Source: Megalobrama amblycephala
Lineage: Eukaryota; Chordata; Actinopteri; Cypriniformes; Xenocyprididae
Direction of reading: 5' to 3'
Assembly (NCBI RefSeq): GCF_018812025.1
Contig: NC_063057.1
Coordinates: 15,989,963 to 16,053,962 of the forward strand
DNA: 64,000 nucleotides
The position numbers were made by a program, and so were the translations under genes. Under the pieces are notes generated by a model. The model saw nothing but the letters and a program-made list of their open reading frames with translations, was not told where the DNA came from and searched no databases. Below are positions 21,701 to 31,891 of the stretch, one piece after another. Every line of letters begins with the position of its first letter. Position 1 is the first letter of the stretch.

Positions 21701-24700
21701 ACAAGCCACCAACGCCTTCGAGACCCTTAAAAGAGCCTTCACAACCGCTCCCCTCCTCGTCCACCCTAACCCAGATCTCCCATTCGTCGTGGAAGTGGAC
21801 GCCTCCACCACCAGAGTGGGAGCGGTTCTTTCACAGCAGCAGGGGACACCAAGTAGACTCCATCCATGCGCCTTCTTCTCCCGCAAGCTCAACCCGGCGG
21901 AGGTCAACTATGACATCGGTGACCGCGAACTCCTGGCCGTCAAACTTGCCCTTGAGGAGTGGAGGCATTGGTTGGAGGGGGCTACTCATCCCTTTCAAGT
22001 TCTCACGGATCATAAGAACCTAGAATATCTGAAGGCTGCCAAAAGGCTCAACGCTCGTCAAGCTCGCTGGGCCATGTTCTTCTCAAGGTTCAACTTCTCG
22101 ATCTCTTATCGCCCTGGTTCTAAGAATACCAAAGCTGACGCCTTGTCTCGTCTCTACGCCCCTGAAGAAAAGCCCGAAGTTCCCGAAACAATTCTACCGG
22201 AGTCCATCTTCGTAAACCCGATCCAGTGGTCCGAGGAAACCATGCCCTCCTCCAATGCCTCCACACGCACTCCGCCGGGTTGCCCCCAAGGCTTGCAATA
22301 CGTCACACGGGCACGTCGCACTCCACTCCTGCACAATACCCACTCTTCACTTGGCACTGGCCACCCGGGGGCCAATGAGACCCTCTCGTTGCTCAAACAA
22401 CGCTTCTGGTGGCCCAACATGGCCAACGATGTCAGGAGGTACGTGCAGGGCTGCAGGGAGTGCGCCATCTCAAAGAGCCCACGCCATCTTCCCACCGGCA
22501 AGCTTCTTCCTCTGCCCGTTCCTGAGAGACCCTGGTCACACCTGGGAGTGGACTTCGTCACTGACCTCCCTGAGTCTGACGGTCACACATGCATCCTGGT
22601 GGTAGTAGACCGCTTCTCAAAGTCCTGCCGTCTGATACCCCTGGAAGGTCTACCTACCGCCATGGCCACTGCTGAGTTGATGTTTAACCATGTGTTTCGA
22701 TATTATGGAATTCCTGAAGACATAGTCTCCGACAGAGGACCCCAGTTTGTCTCTCACGTTTGGAAGGCCTTCTTCTCCCTCCTGGGTGTGACCGTCAGCC
22801 TGTCATCTGGGTACCACCCTCAGTCGAACGGGCAGACGGAACGGAAGATTCAGGAGATAGGCCGCTTCCTGCGTACCTTCTGTCACGGCCACCAGAACTC
22901 CTGGAACCAGTACCTGGGTTGGGCCGAGTACGCACAGAACTCCCTCCGCCAAGCCACAACTGGACTAACACCCTTCCAGTGCGTACTCGGCTACCAACCC
23001 CCACTATTCCCCTGGGATGGGGAACCCTCCAACGTCCCTGCAGTCGACTACTGGTTCCGGGAGAGCGAGAGGGTTTGGGACTCAGCTCACCACCAACTGC
23101 AGAGAGCCCTGCGCAGACGCAAGATGGCAGCCGACCTTCGGCGCTCCGACGCTCCAGTATACCAACTGGGGCAGAAGGTCTGGCTGTCCACCAGGGACAT
23201 CAGGATGCGTCTGCCCTGCAAGAAGCTGAGTCCCCGCTTCATTGGCCCGTTCACCATCCTTCGGCAGATCAACCCCGTCACCTACCGACTCCAACTCCCT
23301 CCACAGTACAGTAGGATTCACCCCACATTTCATGTATCACTGCTGAAACCTCACCACCCTTCTGTTGTTCCCTCCACAGAACCTGACGTGACAGCCGCCG
23401 AGCCCCCCCTTCCACTCATCCTGGAGGACGGCACAGCTTACGTGGTTCGAGAGATCCTGGACTCCCGGCGCCGTGGTGGTCGACTCGAGTATCTCGTCGA
23501 CTGGGAAGGCTATGGCCCCGAGGAATGCTCATGGGTCCCCAAGAATGATATCCTTGATCCTATTCTGTTACAGACCTTCCACACCAACCACCCAGACAGA
23601 CCTGCTCCACGCCCCAGAGGAAGACCACCACGACGTCGGGGTCCACGGCCCTCAGGAGCGGGCCGTGGGAGGGGGGTACTGTCACAGACACGTCAGGTTC
23701 CACCTCACTTCCTTACCCACGCACTCAATCACCAGCATACTAATCACCGCCACCTGAAGATCATCAGCACCATCATCACCACCACTATAAAGCCACCACA
23801 CTCACACACACTCACTGTCCGGTCTCGTTTGCACTACAGCACATGTATGCTTACCTTATGGACTCCCAACGACATACTTACCTGCTGCAGCGATCTCCTT
23901 CATCTCCTTCGTCTCCTGTTCTCCTCGTGTGCCTACCTGCCTGTGTGTGTGAGTGTCTCCACCGTCTCCCTTCAGTGCATCTCTACTTCAGCATCTGCAA
24001 GTTTGAAAAGGACAGTATTACATTCCATTCATCTCTCAAGAACCACATATCTACTTACTATCACTCAGTGCTCTGCTTATTGTGCAATAAACTCACCTGG
24101 TTTGCTTTTACATCTGTCTCCGTGTCTCTGTACGTAACAATAACAAATACCAGTTTGCAATATGAAGCAGCATAACGGACTGTTTTTGTTCAAGTGTGTG
24201 ACACCAGAAGCCTCGCATATTCTAAGTTAAAAATGTTCATTTCTGCTAATAGATTAAAATAAGGTGGATAAAAGACAATTAGCACAAGGGACTGCTAAAT
24301 AACAGATCAAGATAAAATGTGCTGTTTTCCGAAATTTCCTCTACTACTGATACAGTAATTCACAACAATATATATATATTTTTTTCGTTTTATTGTAGTA
24401 TGTATTTTCCCTATAATCTGTATGTTTTTCTCATTTCAACTGATGGATTGTAACGTCTAAGTTACTAGTGTAACCCCCGTTCCCAGAAGGAGGGAACGGA
24501 GACATAATGGGGTCTCGCTAGGGAACCCAATCACCTCCAAGGATACAAAACAAGCCAATGGGAATTGGCCTGTGAGTTATACATGCCGGGCCCCTCCCCC
24601 GGCATCAGGGTATAAATAGGGCCGGCATACTCACCTTCATTCATATTTTTGCTGAGGAGCCGAGATAGATATCTGGCCGCTCAGCGGTGACTCAAAGCTA

Positions 24701-27700
24701 TGGCAGGGGAACGTAACGTCTCCGTTCCCTCCTTCTGGGAACGGGGGTTACACTAGTAACCTAGACGTTCCCATTCAGTCAGTCACGTTCGACGTTACGG
24801 CAATACTGACGTAATGGGGTCCCGTGGAAAGCGCCATAGCAACTGAACCACGTTACGAGTGTTAGGGAGTCAGGTGCTGGCAGGCTGAGGCGTGCCAATG
24901 CAAGTGCGGCCCATACTCGCAACCCTCCAGCGCCCAGAGTAAGCCCAGGAATGTCTTCCATACCGGCGGGATGGAGAGGACAGGGTGTTACAGTGGAGAA
25001 GTCGAAGCTGCTGTTCCTACCCACGGGGAAGAGTGCTTCGGAACTCAATCCCACGTTTTTCAGCAACGACAAAACTCAGCAACCTGGTGGTTGATGTACG
25101 CTACAGTCGATGTGTTGTCTGTCCGGACCAGTACATGCTTGCCCTGCAACAGCGGTCGAAACCGGCGCAGCGCAAGGAGTACTGCCAGCAACTCGAGGCA
25201 GTTGATATGCCAATGGCGATGGGGTCCTGTCCAGGAGCCCGACGCCGACTGGCCACTGCATATTGCACCCCAGCCGGTGGTGGAGGCATCTGTTGTGACA
25301 ACAACATGCCTGGACACTTGTACTAGGGGCACACCGGCCCGTAGAAAAGCAAGGTCTGACCACGGGCTGAACGTGCGGCGACAATCCGGTGTGATGACCA
25401 CCCGGAGTGAGCCACGGTGCCATGCCCACCTCGGGACTCGGTCGTGAAGCCAGTGCTGAAGCGGTCTCATATGGAGCAATCCGAGCGGCGTGACCGCGGC
25501 TGCGGATGCCATATGCCCCAGGAGCCTCTGAAATTGTTTCAGTGGGACCGCTGTTTTCCGCGAGAACGAATTCAGGCAGTTCAGCACCGACTGTGCACGC
25601 TCGTTGGTGAGACATGCTGTCATGTTGACCGAGTCCAGCTCCACACCGAGAAAAGAGATGCTCTGCACAGGGCAGAGCTTGCTCTTTTCCCAGTTGACCC
25701 GAAGCCACAACTGGCTGAGGTGACTGAGCACCAGGTCCCTGTGTTCGCACAACTGCTCTCGGGACTGGGCCAAAATGAGCCAGTTGTCGAGGTAGTTGAG
25801 GATGCGAACGCCCGCTTCCCTGAGCGGGGCAAGGGCCCCCTCTGCAACTTTGGTAAAGACGCGAGGAGACAGGGACAGCCCGAAGGGTAGGACCTTGTAC
25901 TGATATGACCGCCCCTTGAACGCAAAGCGTAGGAACGGTCTGTGTCGAGGCAGGATCGAGACATGAAAGTACGCGTCCTTCAGGTCTATTGCTGCAAACC
26001 AATCCTGGGCGTGAACGCACGTGAGAATGCGTTTCACCGTGAGCATCTTGAACGGGAGCTTGTGAAGGGCCCGATTCAAGACACGCAGATCCAGGATTGG
26101 TCGTAACCCCCCGCCTTTTTTGGGTACTATGAAGTAAGGGCTGTAAAACCCAGACTTCATCTCGGCTTGAGGGACAGGCTCTATTGCGTCCTTCGCCAAA
26201 AGAACCGCAATCTCCGCCCGCAGGACAGAGGCATTGGGACCTGTCACCGAGGTGAACAGAACGCCGCTGAACCTGGGGGGACGCCTGGCGAACTGAATCA
26301 CGTAGCCGAGTCTGATTGTCCGAATGAGCCAACGGGACAGGTTGGGAAGGCGTAGCCACGCCCCCAAACTCCGTACGAGTGGAACCATCCGGACAACAGA
26401 AGTACCCACGGGGGGGCAGCATGGAGCACTGTGGCCCAACATGGGAGGCAGTGCGTCCCGAAGTCGAGGCTGTGAGTGGAGTCCACTCACATGGCTCCAA
26501 GTGGGCAGGGTGGCGTGGGAAGGCGGTGCGTTCCCGGGGCGCCAAGACCCTGCCCGTGGCGAAGGAAGGAGTGGCTGAGAGACAGGGAACGAAAGCTCGC
26601 TCACCCCCAGCGCAGACCTTCTTATGTGACCCAGAGGTTTCGGAAATTGCTCTTTTATTGATAAGGTGGGTACCGATAAGGTGGCCTCGCGACCAGCGGC
26701 GGAACAGAAAGAAAAAACAACATAGGAGGAGCGGGAGAAGGAGCGGTGCGGTCACCGTCTTCCGAGCAGCTTCCAACACCTCCGGGTCTCCCGTCTCAGG
26801 GCCGCTTCTTGGCCTTCTTCTTCTTTTTAGAAGGCGGCTTGGCGGACTGGGCGGGGGGGCGTCGCCTTCCTGCGGGTGGCTCGAGGAGGATGGGAGGGTT
26901 CCGATCTCACAGGAGCCGGAGCCGCAGGAGGACGCCCTCGGCGAGGAGCAGACGAAGGCACAGCCCGTGGCGGATTGGTGGCATCATCATGCCTGGGCAG
27001 GATGTGCTTGATGGCCTCCGTCTGCTTCTGCACTGCCGAGAACTGCTGAGCGAAGTCCTCGACAGTGTCGCCGAAGAGGCCGGCCTGGGAGATGGGGGCG
27101 TCAAGAAAGCAAGCTTTGTCAACAACCCTCATCTCAGCCAGGTCCAACCAAAGATGCCGTTCCTGGACCACCAGGGTGGACATCGTTTGACCCAGGGCGC
27201 GCGCCATGACCTTCGTCGCCCGGAGGGCGAGGTCGGTCGCCGTGCGTAGCTCTTGCAGCAACCCTGGCTCAGCACTACCCTCGTGCAGCTCTTTCAGAGC
27301 TTTCGCCTGATGGACCTGCAAGATGGCCATGGCGTGCAGGGCAGAAGCCGCCTGTCCAGCGGCGGAGTAAGCCTTGGCCGCGAGAGCGGCCGTGGTCTTA
27401 CCCGCCTTGGACGGGAGACGCGGACGGTTCCGCCAGGTGGCCGCGGACTGCGCCGGCGCTGGGGTAGTGACAGAGGGGACTCTCACTTCTGTGTTAAAGA
27501 AGGAGAGTCGCGATCTCAACACCAACATGGACATGCCCTCGCAGTGAGGGCATGTACCATCCACGAGCGCTGACTCAGCGTGCGGTCTACCCAGACACGT
27601 GAGACAGTGGTCGTGGCCATCAGAGGAGGTCAGGAAACGACCGCATCCAGAAACACATGGACGAAAAGACATCTTGAAAAAGACGCTGATCGCCCGTGCT

Positions 27701-29815
27701 TGCTCTTTCAGTAAACCTCACCAGCCAAAGCACCCAGGGATGGGCGTAGCACCGTCCTGTGGGCAGCGCGCCGTCACACCCACCGCTGAGCGTGCCTTTC
27801 CCACCAGCTGGAGAGACTCGAGCAGGCCACCAGAAGAACGATGATAGCAATTAAAATTGCTGTTGTCAGGACAATCCTGTAGCAATTATAATTGCTGTTT
27901 TTGCTCTTTTCAGAGAATTCGCTCTTTTTTCTTTTTCCTCGAAGTGAAAAGACGACCGATCTGATCGGCTCCGAAGCAAAAGTATGAATGAAGGTGAGTA
28001 TGCCGGCCCTATTTATACCCGGATGCCGGGGGAGGGGCCCGGCATGTAAATCTCACAGGCCAATTCCCATTGGCTTGTTTTGTATCCTTGGAGGTGATTG
28101 GGCTCCCTAGCGAGACCCCATTACGTCAGTATCGACGTAACGTCGAACGTAACTGACTGAATGGGAACATTTATTCAGTCATATGTGTGTTTCCGTGTCT
28201 GTTCAGTTGTAGGGAGGAAATGAAGTTCTGTCTAAATTGTGACCACAGAGCACCCGCCCATGACCTACAGATAACTACTCGTCTTATTTCCACAAGTTAT
28301 TTCCTCTCACTTTATCATCAACCGAAACCATGGTAGTAAGCCAAATGACAACTCTGAACCCGCAAAAAAAGTACAAGAAATACAAGCAAAACAAATGAGA
28401 CAAATCTGAGCTAATAAAATATAATACATCTTGCATGAATGTAGATCACTTTTGGATAAAAATATTTAGCAACAGCATACAGTAAATATCAGTGTGAGAA
28501 GTCCTGATCAAACTTTCTATGTTTTTTTTTTGTTTGTTTTTTTTTTGTGATAATGACTATCTATATCCAGAAAGCCAAAATAAACATTTATAAAATCTCA
28601 TTCTGATTATTTTTGTAATCCATTTAGATTTAAATGTATCAGCTATAGTTGATGTTGAGGATCAGAGGATCACAGAGACACTGACGCTGAGGAACTGCTT
28701 GAGTGTCACAGATAATTCACCAAGTCCTTTATATACACAGTAAGAACTGCACAGCCTATAAGAGATTCTTCATTAAAAATGCCATAATTTCAGTCACATT
28801 GTACCATTAAATAAATGCAGGTGTGTGCAGTGTATCTCATCTGGGTGTCAGTGGTCCTCTTCCTCACAGCGTTGTGATTGGATATATGGACCTGGACCGC
28901 AGTTACTCATAGAGGTGAGACAATGTTTAACCTACAAGTCAATGCAGTATTTGCTTATTGATATAATATATAATCTCTTCATAAAGAGCCAAGATGAGTA
29001 ATTTATGGCAGGACTTTTTGCACCAAGTAAAAATAGCAGTATTTTCTTTGCATTAAGTGTAAATAGTAGTTATATAAAAATTATACTTATTTAATTATTA
29101 TACTATTATAATATTATACTATTATATTATATATTATTATAATTATTATTTGCACCTCAGTGTATTGTAGTATATTATGAAACAGTATGTAATAAAAACA
29201 CTTTTTGAATATTTTCTTAATTTTTATTTATAACAAATACCTCTCTGAGCTGAAATGTGATAGGAAAAGGGAGAAGCATGAGTTCATAATAAGGCACCAC
29301 TACTTTTGTTATCAGCAGAATTTCTTCTGTAATTTTGTCTGGTGGCAGGAGTTAGTGTAAATGGCCTCTTCCAACAAGGCGGACTATTTGCACTTAATTT
29401 ATTGTTAATAGCTGAAATATCATTGTGTGGACTGAAGCAAAGTCAGGAAGTAAACTAAGCGCTCAGAGTTCTCTCTCTTTTTCTACTCTTTAGGATGAAT
29501 GTAAAGATCTACTCTCTGAGATTGACTACAAAGTAAGCGCCATACTGAGGATTTTGTTTTTATAATGTCCTTTAATATACTTTGTTGAATCTCATAACAA
29601 AATATTCAATCACTTACATACTGTGTTGTATCATATAGAGTGATGTTTCAATGAGCCCTCCATTTGTGTCCTGTAGGAGCCAGAGATTTTCTCTCTGGAG
29701 CCCAATAAGGTTTCCTTCCATGGCAGAAACAACGTTTTACTAAGAGGAAAGAACCTGGAATCTGTCACTAAAATCCGTATTCAAGGGGATCTGGACTGTA
29801 TTCCTAAAGAGTGAG

Positions 29816-29890
<75 letters not shown>

Positions 29891-31891
29891 AGTTGAATTA
29901 TGAATATGTGTAGATTCAGATAAATGATACTGTATACCTGTGCATGAATGTTTCTCTTCAGATATCCAGTATTTGATCGCTCCAGTGACACTTTAAGATT
30001 TCACATTCCTCCCAGTGGAAATAAAGGAACAGTGAAAGTGTGTGTTGTTACTTTTGACAACCGTTGTCATGGTAACAGCATCATCACCTACAGTTCCCAG
30101 CCCAGCTGCACAGGAATACAGCCCACAGTCAGCTGGTGGAGGTAAGAGTATTTCAGACCACTGGCAGATCAGCTTCCACACACATGTGTGTTTGTTGTTC
30201 TATTAATGTGCGGACTTTTTATTGACTTCAGTTAATTTTATTATAATCAGGATTAAATACAGGAAGTGAATCAGAGTTCCAGTTCAAAATGTAGAAAATT
30301 TCTCTCTTTTTTCCACATAATAGCCTCTAAACACTGTGCAAATTTCATACATAAACATAATTGGATTTCCTGCATCTATGGTTTAAAAATATAAAATAAG
30401 TCCTAACTAGGGTCCCCAGTGAATCTCAGCCATTTCCACCACCGATTATAATTATTTTAATTATTCTGATATTTTCTATCCAATATCCATCATAGAAACA
30501 TTTCTTTAAAAATACATTTTTAGCATGATATATTATTTTATTTTTTATATTACTGTGTATTATTATTATTAATATATGTTTGTACTGTGTAATGTATTTT
30601 TATTATATGTAGTATTATTTTATATTATACTGTGTTCCCCGTCCCTGAATCTGAAGGTTGCTTTTGATTAAATTGTTTTAATTATCTCTTCATTCAGTGG
30701 CGGAAGGAAGATTCATGTTCAAGGGAGCAATATGGAATTTGTGGAATCAGTTATTTTCGATAGTAGTTATCGACGACTCCAAACACAAACACAATACAAC
30801 CCAACTTCAGGGGTAAGACATGTGATTATGCTTGCATTCGGCTAAAAGTGAGCTTAAAACCCTAAAAAAGCATCCAGTCTAGCAGCTTACAGCATCTGAC
30901 ATATGGAGTTCAATAGTCAAAAAGCCCATATTCACACTTGTAGTGCATGAGTCCTAATTTTGTCAGGTTGTTTCCTTAATTTACTGCTAGTATAATTGTT
31001 AAACATTATTTATAGTATCCACAGCTTACTTGTAGCTTTCATTTAGTCATATTTTAACTGTCTCTCTTTCTCAGGACGTGTGGTTTCACTCACCTTATGA
31101 AAATGGCAATGGTTTCAAGTTGAATGTTGGAAACTCCACTGTGGACTGTGAGCGTTTGTCCTACGACCATGATCCAGAATTCATTGTATTCTCCACCGTA
31201 CAGTTGGCCAATGATCTACAGGTGAACATTAAGGTGAGTTTAGTATTACAGTGAGTATAAGATCAGTGTACAGTCTGCATGTTTTGGCACGCGTGCCTAC
31301 ACTATCTGGGACCGGCTGGTGTCAGTAAATAATCTTGTGAGCAGTCAGTGTTTTTGCACATCAGCATGTGAATCTCACAACATTCAGATCATCCCACTTT
31401 CCTCTCTTTCTCAGAAAAAGGCAGATGCATTGAATTTGAGTATGAGTGAGGTGAATGTGACGGGTTATCAGGGAGAGCAGCAGTATCAGTGTGTTTTGGA
31501 GAGGATTGAGTACAAAGCCATTATCTGTAAGATTAAAGGAGAATCAGGAGCCGTCACAGCAGTGGACTCAATAACTGTACGTCTGTTTTGATATTTTCTT
31601 GCATATGGTAACTGTAATATTGCCTCTTAATAAATTATAGGATTCTATCTTATAATTTTACTATTAACTTTAATATAAATCGAAATCAACTTCATGAGAT
31701 ATTTTATAATAGGTATAATAGATTGATAATTTCTGTCATTGTCATTTCAGATCCACATTGGGAATTATTATGGTCGTCTCATTATGGGAAAACGTCCAGA
31801 GTATTTGGTGTTTTTTTCTATAGTATTTTCTTTAATATGCTTATTCTTTATTCTTATCTTCTGCATTTTGTTATCAATTTTTCGGGTGTAA
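12741..31891 (+). CDS. plxnc1-like: Tail-less plexin-C1-like receptor, copy B (complete, 15 exons, 884 aa)
   Basis: Exons: 12,741-13,640; 13,824-13,949; 14,945-15,079; 15,494-15,594; 15,708-15,819; 15,917-16,076; 28,643-28,739; 28,821-28,914; 29,494-29,532; 29,677-29,810; 29,962-30,141; 30,698-30,812; 31,075-31,233; 31,415-31,576; 31,751-31,891. All borders are GT-AG, phases fit, and the total is 885 codons with stop. Residues 1-18 form a signal peptide (first ATG of the frame); to about 388 is a sema propeller; about 395-445 a PSI domain ([14 protein letters not shown]); about 525-565 a second PSI-like module; about 589-838 IPT-type domains; about 851-877 the membrane helix; then stop. Signalling plexins have some 600 cytoplasmic residues here. 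Likely a semaphorin-binding surface protein, decoy or co-receptor (inferred). Intron 6 is 12.6 kb because of mobile elements. Full-length human PLXNC1 is near 1,570 residues. Confidence 0.88.
16653..17950. mobile_element. 1.3 kb non-autonomous TTAA-flanked DNA transposon
   Basis: Perfect 12-base terminal inverted repeats (AGCTGCAGTAGG and CCTACTGCAGCT) lie directly inside TTAA target duplications at 16,649-16,652 and 17,951-17,954. The matching site in copy A (about 218-226) has a single TTAA and no element. No transposase frame is seen. TTAA targets fit the piggyBac or Kolobok superfamilies; the exact one cannot be decided here. The interior is locally GC-rich and could carry a captured segment. 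Confidence 0.82.
17955..18240. repeat. Fold-back MITE shared by both copies (copy B instance)
   Basis: The two halves are inverted copies of each other (CTCACCCTCAAGTTGTTCCA on one side, its complement on the other). The copy A counterpart is at about 227-507. Present in both, so it predates the duplication. Confidence 0.75.
18286..18827. mobile_element. 0.54 kb TTAA-flanked MITE
   Basis: 15-base inverted ends (GGTGCTAAAGAGGAT and its complement) between TTAA at 18,282-18,285 and 18,828-18,831. Copy A has a single TTAA at 527-530 and no insert. No coding capacity. Confidence 0.82.
18963..19422 (+). repeat. 5' LTR of the Gypsy element
   Basis: 460 bases. The AATAAA poly(A) signal is near 19,369. 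The position matching the TATA box of the 3' LTR reads TGTAAA (19,069-19,074) instead of TATAAA, which may weaken its promoter. A C/G difference in the CTGCTCCAGCG region is the only other change noticed. Confidence 0.92.
19425..19433 (+). promoter_or_regulatory. Candidate self-priming primer-binding site
   Basis: AGACCGGAC begins three bases after the 5' LTR and is perfectly complementary to GTCCGGTCT at 19,100-19,108 in the LTR, the expected RNA 5' end about 31 bases after the TATA box. This is the Tf1/sushi self-priming layout, in which the transcript folds back to prime reverse transcription. Confidence 0.7.
19454..19565 (+). pseudogene. Gag N-terminus separated by a 1-base frameshift
   Basis: An ATG at 19,454 (MSTNDPF) opens a frame out of register with the main polyprotein. 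The downstream frame upstream of 19,566 has no stop for many codons back to about 19,500, which suggests a single-base indel near 19,495-19,505 split the natural gag start from the rest. Translation could still begin at 19,566. Confidence 0.5.
19566..24137 (+). CDS. Gypsy gag-pol polyprotein (1,523 codons)
   Basis: Single frame. From the ATG at 19,566: gag capsid-like region; CCHC knuckle ([14 protein letters not shown], about residue 213); aspartic protease ([10 protein letters not shown], about 265); reverse transcriptase with YIDD at about 595; RNase H (VEVDAS, about 744); integrase zinc region and DDE motifs (VDFVTD about 995, DRGPQF about 1,056, QTERKIQE about 1,092); chromodomain ([16 protein letters not shown], about 1,284-1,340). 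All visible catalytic residues are present. The frame has no stop after the chromodomain: it crosses the polypurine tract and runs through almost the whole 3' LTR to a TAA at 24,135-24,137, downstream of the LTR poly(A) signal. Gag start may be displaced by the upstream frameshift. Confidence 0.9.
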   Translation: MAKPAPYSGSAEECSGFLLQCELVLEMQPHLYTTDTAKIAFIISQLQGKALQWADSLWTQKGPVVKSYTAFVSHFREVFGKPLADSSTGEKLYNLKQRNLSVNDYALQFRTLAATSGWNEQALITTFRQGLEPNVRLHLAAYEDSMGLERFIQLAIRVGSRMQSCLLEHQGQSSTTNLSEPVSPPEPATESMQIDHSRLTPNERQRRLTLNLCLYCGSPGHVISTCPTRPPRPVVSAIFPSIQKMKPLTTIVILTAANASIPVVALLDSGSAGNFISGTLCRQLKLKISPSPTSYQIHSITGKPLSRKNIRHCVGPLQLCVGILHTENIHLLVLEESTADVVLGRPWLEQHNPTISWRTGEVLKWGDHCFPDCFPALPVPKSPRSKSLAINATSIESPVEKRSVDVPPDYAPFSDVFCPQRASKLPPHRPWDCAIDLLPGEPVPRGRIYPLSLPEEKAMEEYIKEALEQGYIRPSTSPAASSFFFVAKKDGGLRPCIDYRALNKITIKFRYPLPLVPAALEHLRGATVFTKLDLRSAYNLVRIREGDEWKTAFVTPTGHYEYLVMPYGLVNAPSVFQDFIHEVLREFLHKFVLVYIDDILLYSRSLAEHRHHVAEVLQRLRQFHLFLKAEKCSFHQPSVHFLGYIIDHSGIRMDEGKVSAIQSWPIPSTVKELQRFLGFSNFYRRFIKNYSTIVSPLTNLLRHQPKSLSWSPQATNAFETLKRAFTTAPLLVHPNPDLPFVVEVDASTTRVGAVLSQQQGTPSRLHPCAFFSRKLNPAEVNYDIGDRELLAVKLALEEWRHWLEGATHPFQVLTDHKNLEYLKAAKRLNARQARWAMFFSRFNFSISYRPGSKNTKADALSRLYAPEEKPEVPETILPESIFVNPIQWSEETMPSSNASTRTPPGCPQGLQYVTRARRTPLLHNTHSSLGTGHPGANETLSLLKQRFWWPNMANDVRRYVQGCRECAISKSPRHLPTGKLLPLPVPERPWSHLGVDFVTDLPESDGHTCILVVVDRFSKSCRLIPLEGLPTAMATAELMFNHVFRYYGIPEDIVSDRGPQFVSHVWKAFFSLLGVTVSLSSGYHPQSNGQTERKIQEIGRFLRTFCHGHQNSWNQYLGWAEYAQNSLRQATTGLTPFQCVLGYQPPLFPWDGEPSNVPAVDYWFRESERVWDSAHHQLQRALRRRKMAADLRRSDAPVYQLGQKVWLSTRDIRMRLPCKKLSPRFIGPFTILRQINPVTYRLQLPPQYSRIHPTFHVSLLKPHHPSVVPSTEPDVTAAEPPLPLILEDGTAYVVREILDSRRRGGRLEYLVDWEGYGPEECSWVPKNDILDPILLQTFHTNHPDRPAPRPRGRPPRRRGPRPSGAGRGRGVLSQTRQVPPHFLTHALNHQHTNHRHLKIISTIITTTIKPPHSHTLTVRSRLHYSTCMLTLWTPNDILTCCSDLLHLLRLLFSSCAYLPVCVSVSTVSLQCISTSASASLKRTVLHSIHLSRTTYLLTITQCSAYCAINSPGLLLHLSPCLCT
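23680..24139 (+). repeat. 3' LTR of the Gypsy element
   Basis: 460 bases with TATAAA at 23,786-23,791, predicted start near 23,817 and AATAAA at 24,086-24,091. Ends at GTAACA before the ATAAC target duplication. Confidence 0.92.
24455..24660. repeat. Left end / inverted repeat of DIRS copy 2
   Basis: Unique outer part (to about 24,503) then the inverted repeat with TATAAATAGGG and CATACTCACCTTCATTCATA, which are mirrored at about 27,983-28,018. Confidence 0.8.
24716..24832. repeat. Internal complementary region of DIRS copy 2
   Basis: The first half is the reverse complement of the extreme left end (24,455-24,503). The second half, from GTTCCCATTCAGTCAGTCAC on, is a copy of the reverse complement of the right end. 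The joined mirror of both unequal ends is the diagnostic DIRS circle-junction template. Confidence 0.82.
25060..26604 (-). CDS. DIRS reverse transcriptase / RNase H (copy 2)
   Basis: 514-residue open frame. In order: [11 protein letters not shown] linker, [20 protein letters not shown] (RT fingers), [15 protein letters not shown] (catalytic Asp), [12 protein letters not shown], then YLDN in place of the usual YxDD motif (Asn codon at 25,783-25,785), then RNase H ([25 protein letters not shown] segment, [15 protein letters not shown]). The frame ends abruptly after YINHQ, where the tyrosine recombinase should follow. The Asn change and the lost recombinase suggest an inactive element. Function in the intact family: copying element RNA into DNA. 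The ATG is the first in the frame; the true protein may be joined to gag. Confidence 0.85.
   Translation of the reverse strand: MSELSFPVSQPLLPSPRAGSWRPGNAPPSHATLPTWSHVSGLHSQPRLRDALPPMLGHSAPCCPPVGTSVVRMVPLVRSLGAWLRLPNLSRWLIRTIRLGYVIQFARRPPRFSGVLFTSVTGPNASVLRAEIAVLLAKDAIEPVPQAEMKSGFYSPYFIVPKKGGGLRPILDLRVLNRALHKLPFKMLTVKRILTCVHAQDWFAAIDLKDAYFHVSILPRHRPFLRFAFKGRSYQYKVLPFGLSLSPRVFTKVAEGALAPLREAGVRILNYLDNWLILAQSREQLCEHRDLVLSHLSQLWLRVNWEKSKLCPVQSISFLGVELDSVNMTACLTNERAQSVLNCLNSFSRKTAVPLKQFQRLLGHMASAAAVTPLGLLHMRPLQHWLHDRVPRWAWHRGSLRVVITPDCRRTFSPWSDLAFLRAGVPLVQVSRHVVVTTDASTTGWGAICSGQSASGSWTGPHRHWHINCLELLAVLLALRRFRPLLQGKHVLVRTDNTSTVAYINHQVAEFCRC
26827..27672 (-). CDS. DIRS gag-like protein (copy 2)
   Basis: 281-residue frame starting [13 protein letters not shown], with the same cysteine/histidine cluster as copy 1 ([18 protein letters not shown]), an alanine-rich helical part ([19 protein letters not shown]) and a proline/arginine-rich tail. 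It is shorter than copy 1 because the serine/acid-rich middle is missing. The middle of the family gag may have been deleted here or may be absent in this subfamily. Confidence 0.75.
   Translation of the reverse strand: MSFRPCVSGCGRFLTSSDGHDHCLTCLGRPHAESALVDGTCPHCEGMSMLVLRSRLSFFNTEVRVPSVTTPAPAQSAATWRNRPRLPSKAGKTTAALAAKAYSAAGQAASALHAMAILQVHQAKALKELHEGSAEPGLLQELRTATDLALRATKVMARALGQTMSTLVVQERHLWLDLAEMRVVDKACFLDAPISQAGLFGDTVEDFAQQFSAVQKQTEAIKHILPRHDDATNPPRAVPSSAPRRGRPPAAPAPVRSEPSHPPRATRRKATPPRPVRQAAF
27985..28168. repeat. Right end / inverted repeat of DIRS copy 2
   Basis: Mirror of the left inverted repeat (GAAGGTGAGTATGCCGGCCC on this strand), followed by the end-specific GACGTAACGTCGAACGTAAC segment. 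Confidence 0.8.
29821..29888. repeat. (GT)n microsatellite in intron 10 of copy B
   Basis: About 68 bases starting 11 bases after the exon 10 donor; counterpart of the copy A array. Confidence 0.95.

Larger units (their letters stand above)
18963..24139 (+). mobile_element. Gypsy/chromovirus LTR retrotransposon (5,177 bp)
   Basis: Two 460-base LTRs (two differences seen) start TGTCACAG and end GTAACA. A 5-base target duplication ATAAC lies at 18,958-18,962 and 24,140-24,144; the empty site ATAAC is preserved in copy A at 669-673. Inside are gag-pol and a polypurine tract (GTGGGAGGGGGG, about 23,664-23,677). The layout, single reading frame, C-terminal chromodomain and lack of a tRNA-complementary primer site place it near the Tf1/sushi chromoviruses. 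It inserted into intron 6 of plexin copy B in the same orientation as the gene, and is young. Confidence 0.93.
24455..28168 (-). mobile_element. DIRS-like retrotransposon, copy 2 (defective)
   Basis: Coding strand is minus. It carries gag and RT/RNase H but no tyrosine recombinase. The inner 160 or so bases of the ends are inverted repeats (about 24,503-24,660 with about 27,985-28,120), while the outermost 45-50 bases differ, as in DIRS. The plexin copy A site at 1,028-1,033 (GTAAC then ATTT) is uninterrupted, giving exact junctions: GTAAC at 24,450-24,454 and GGGAAC ending at 28,168. AAC flanks both sides, consistent with recombination at a trinucleotide and no target duplication. It is a different subfamily from the element at 7,640. 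Confidence 0.86.

Noticed and set aside
23082..23333. Minus-strand frames inside the Gypsy pol gene
   Set aside because: Shadows of the coding strand; no domain recognised.
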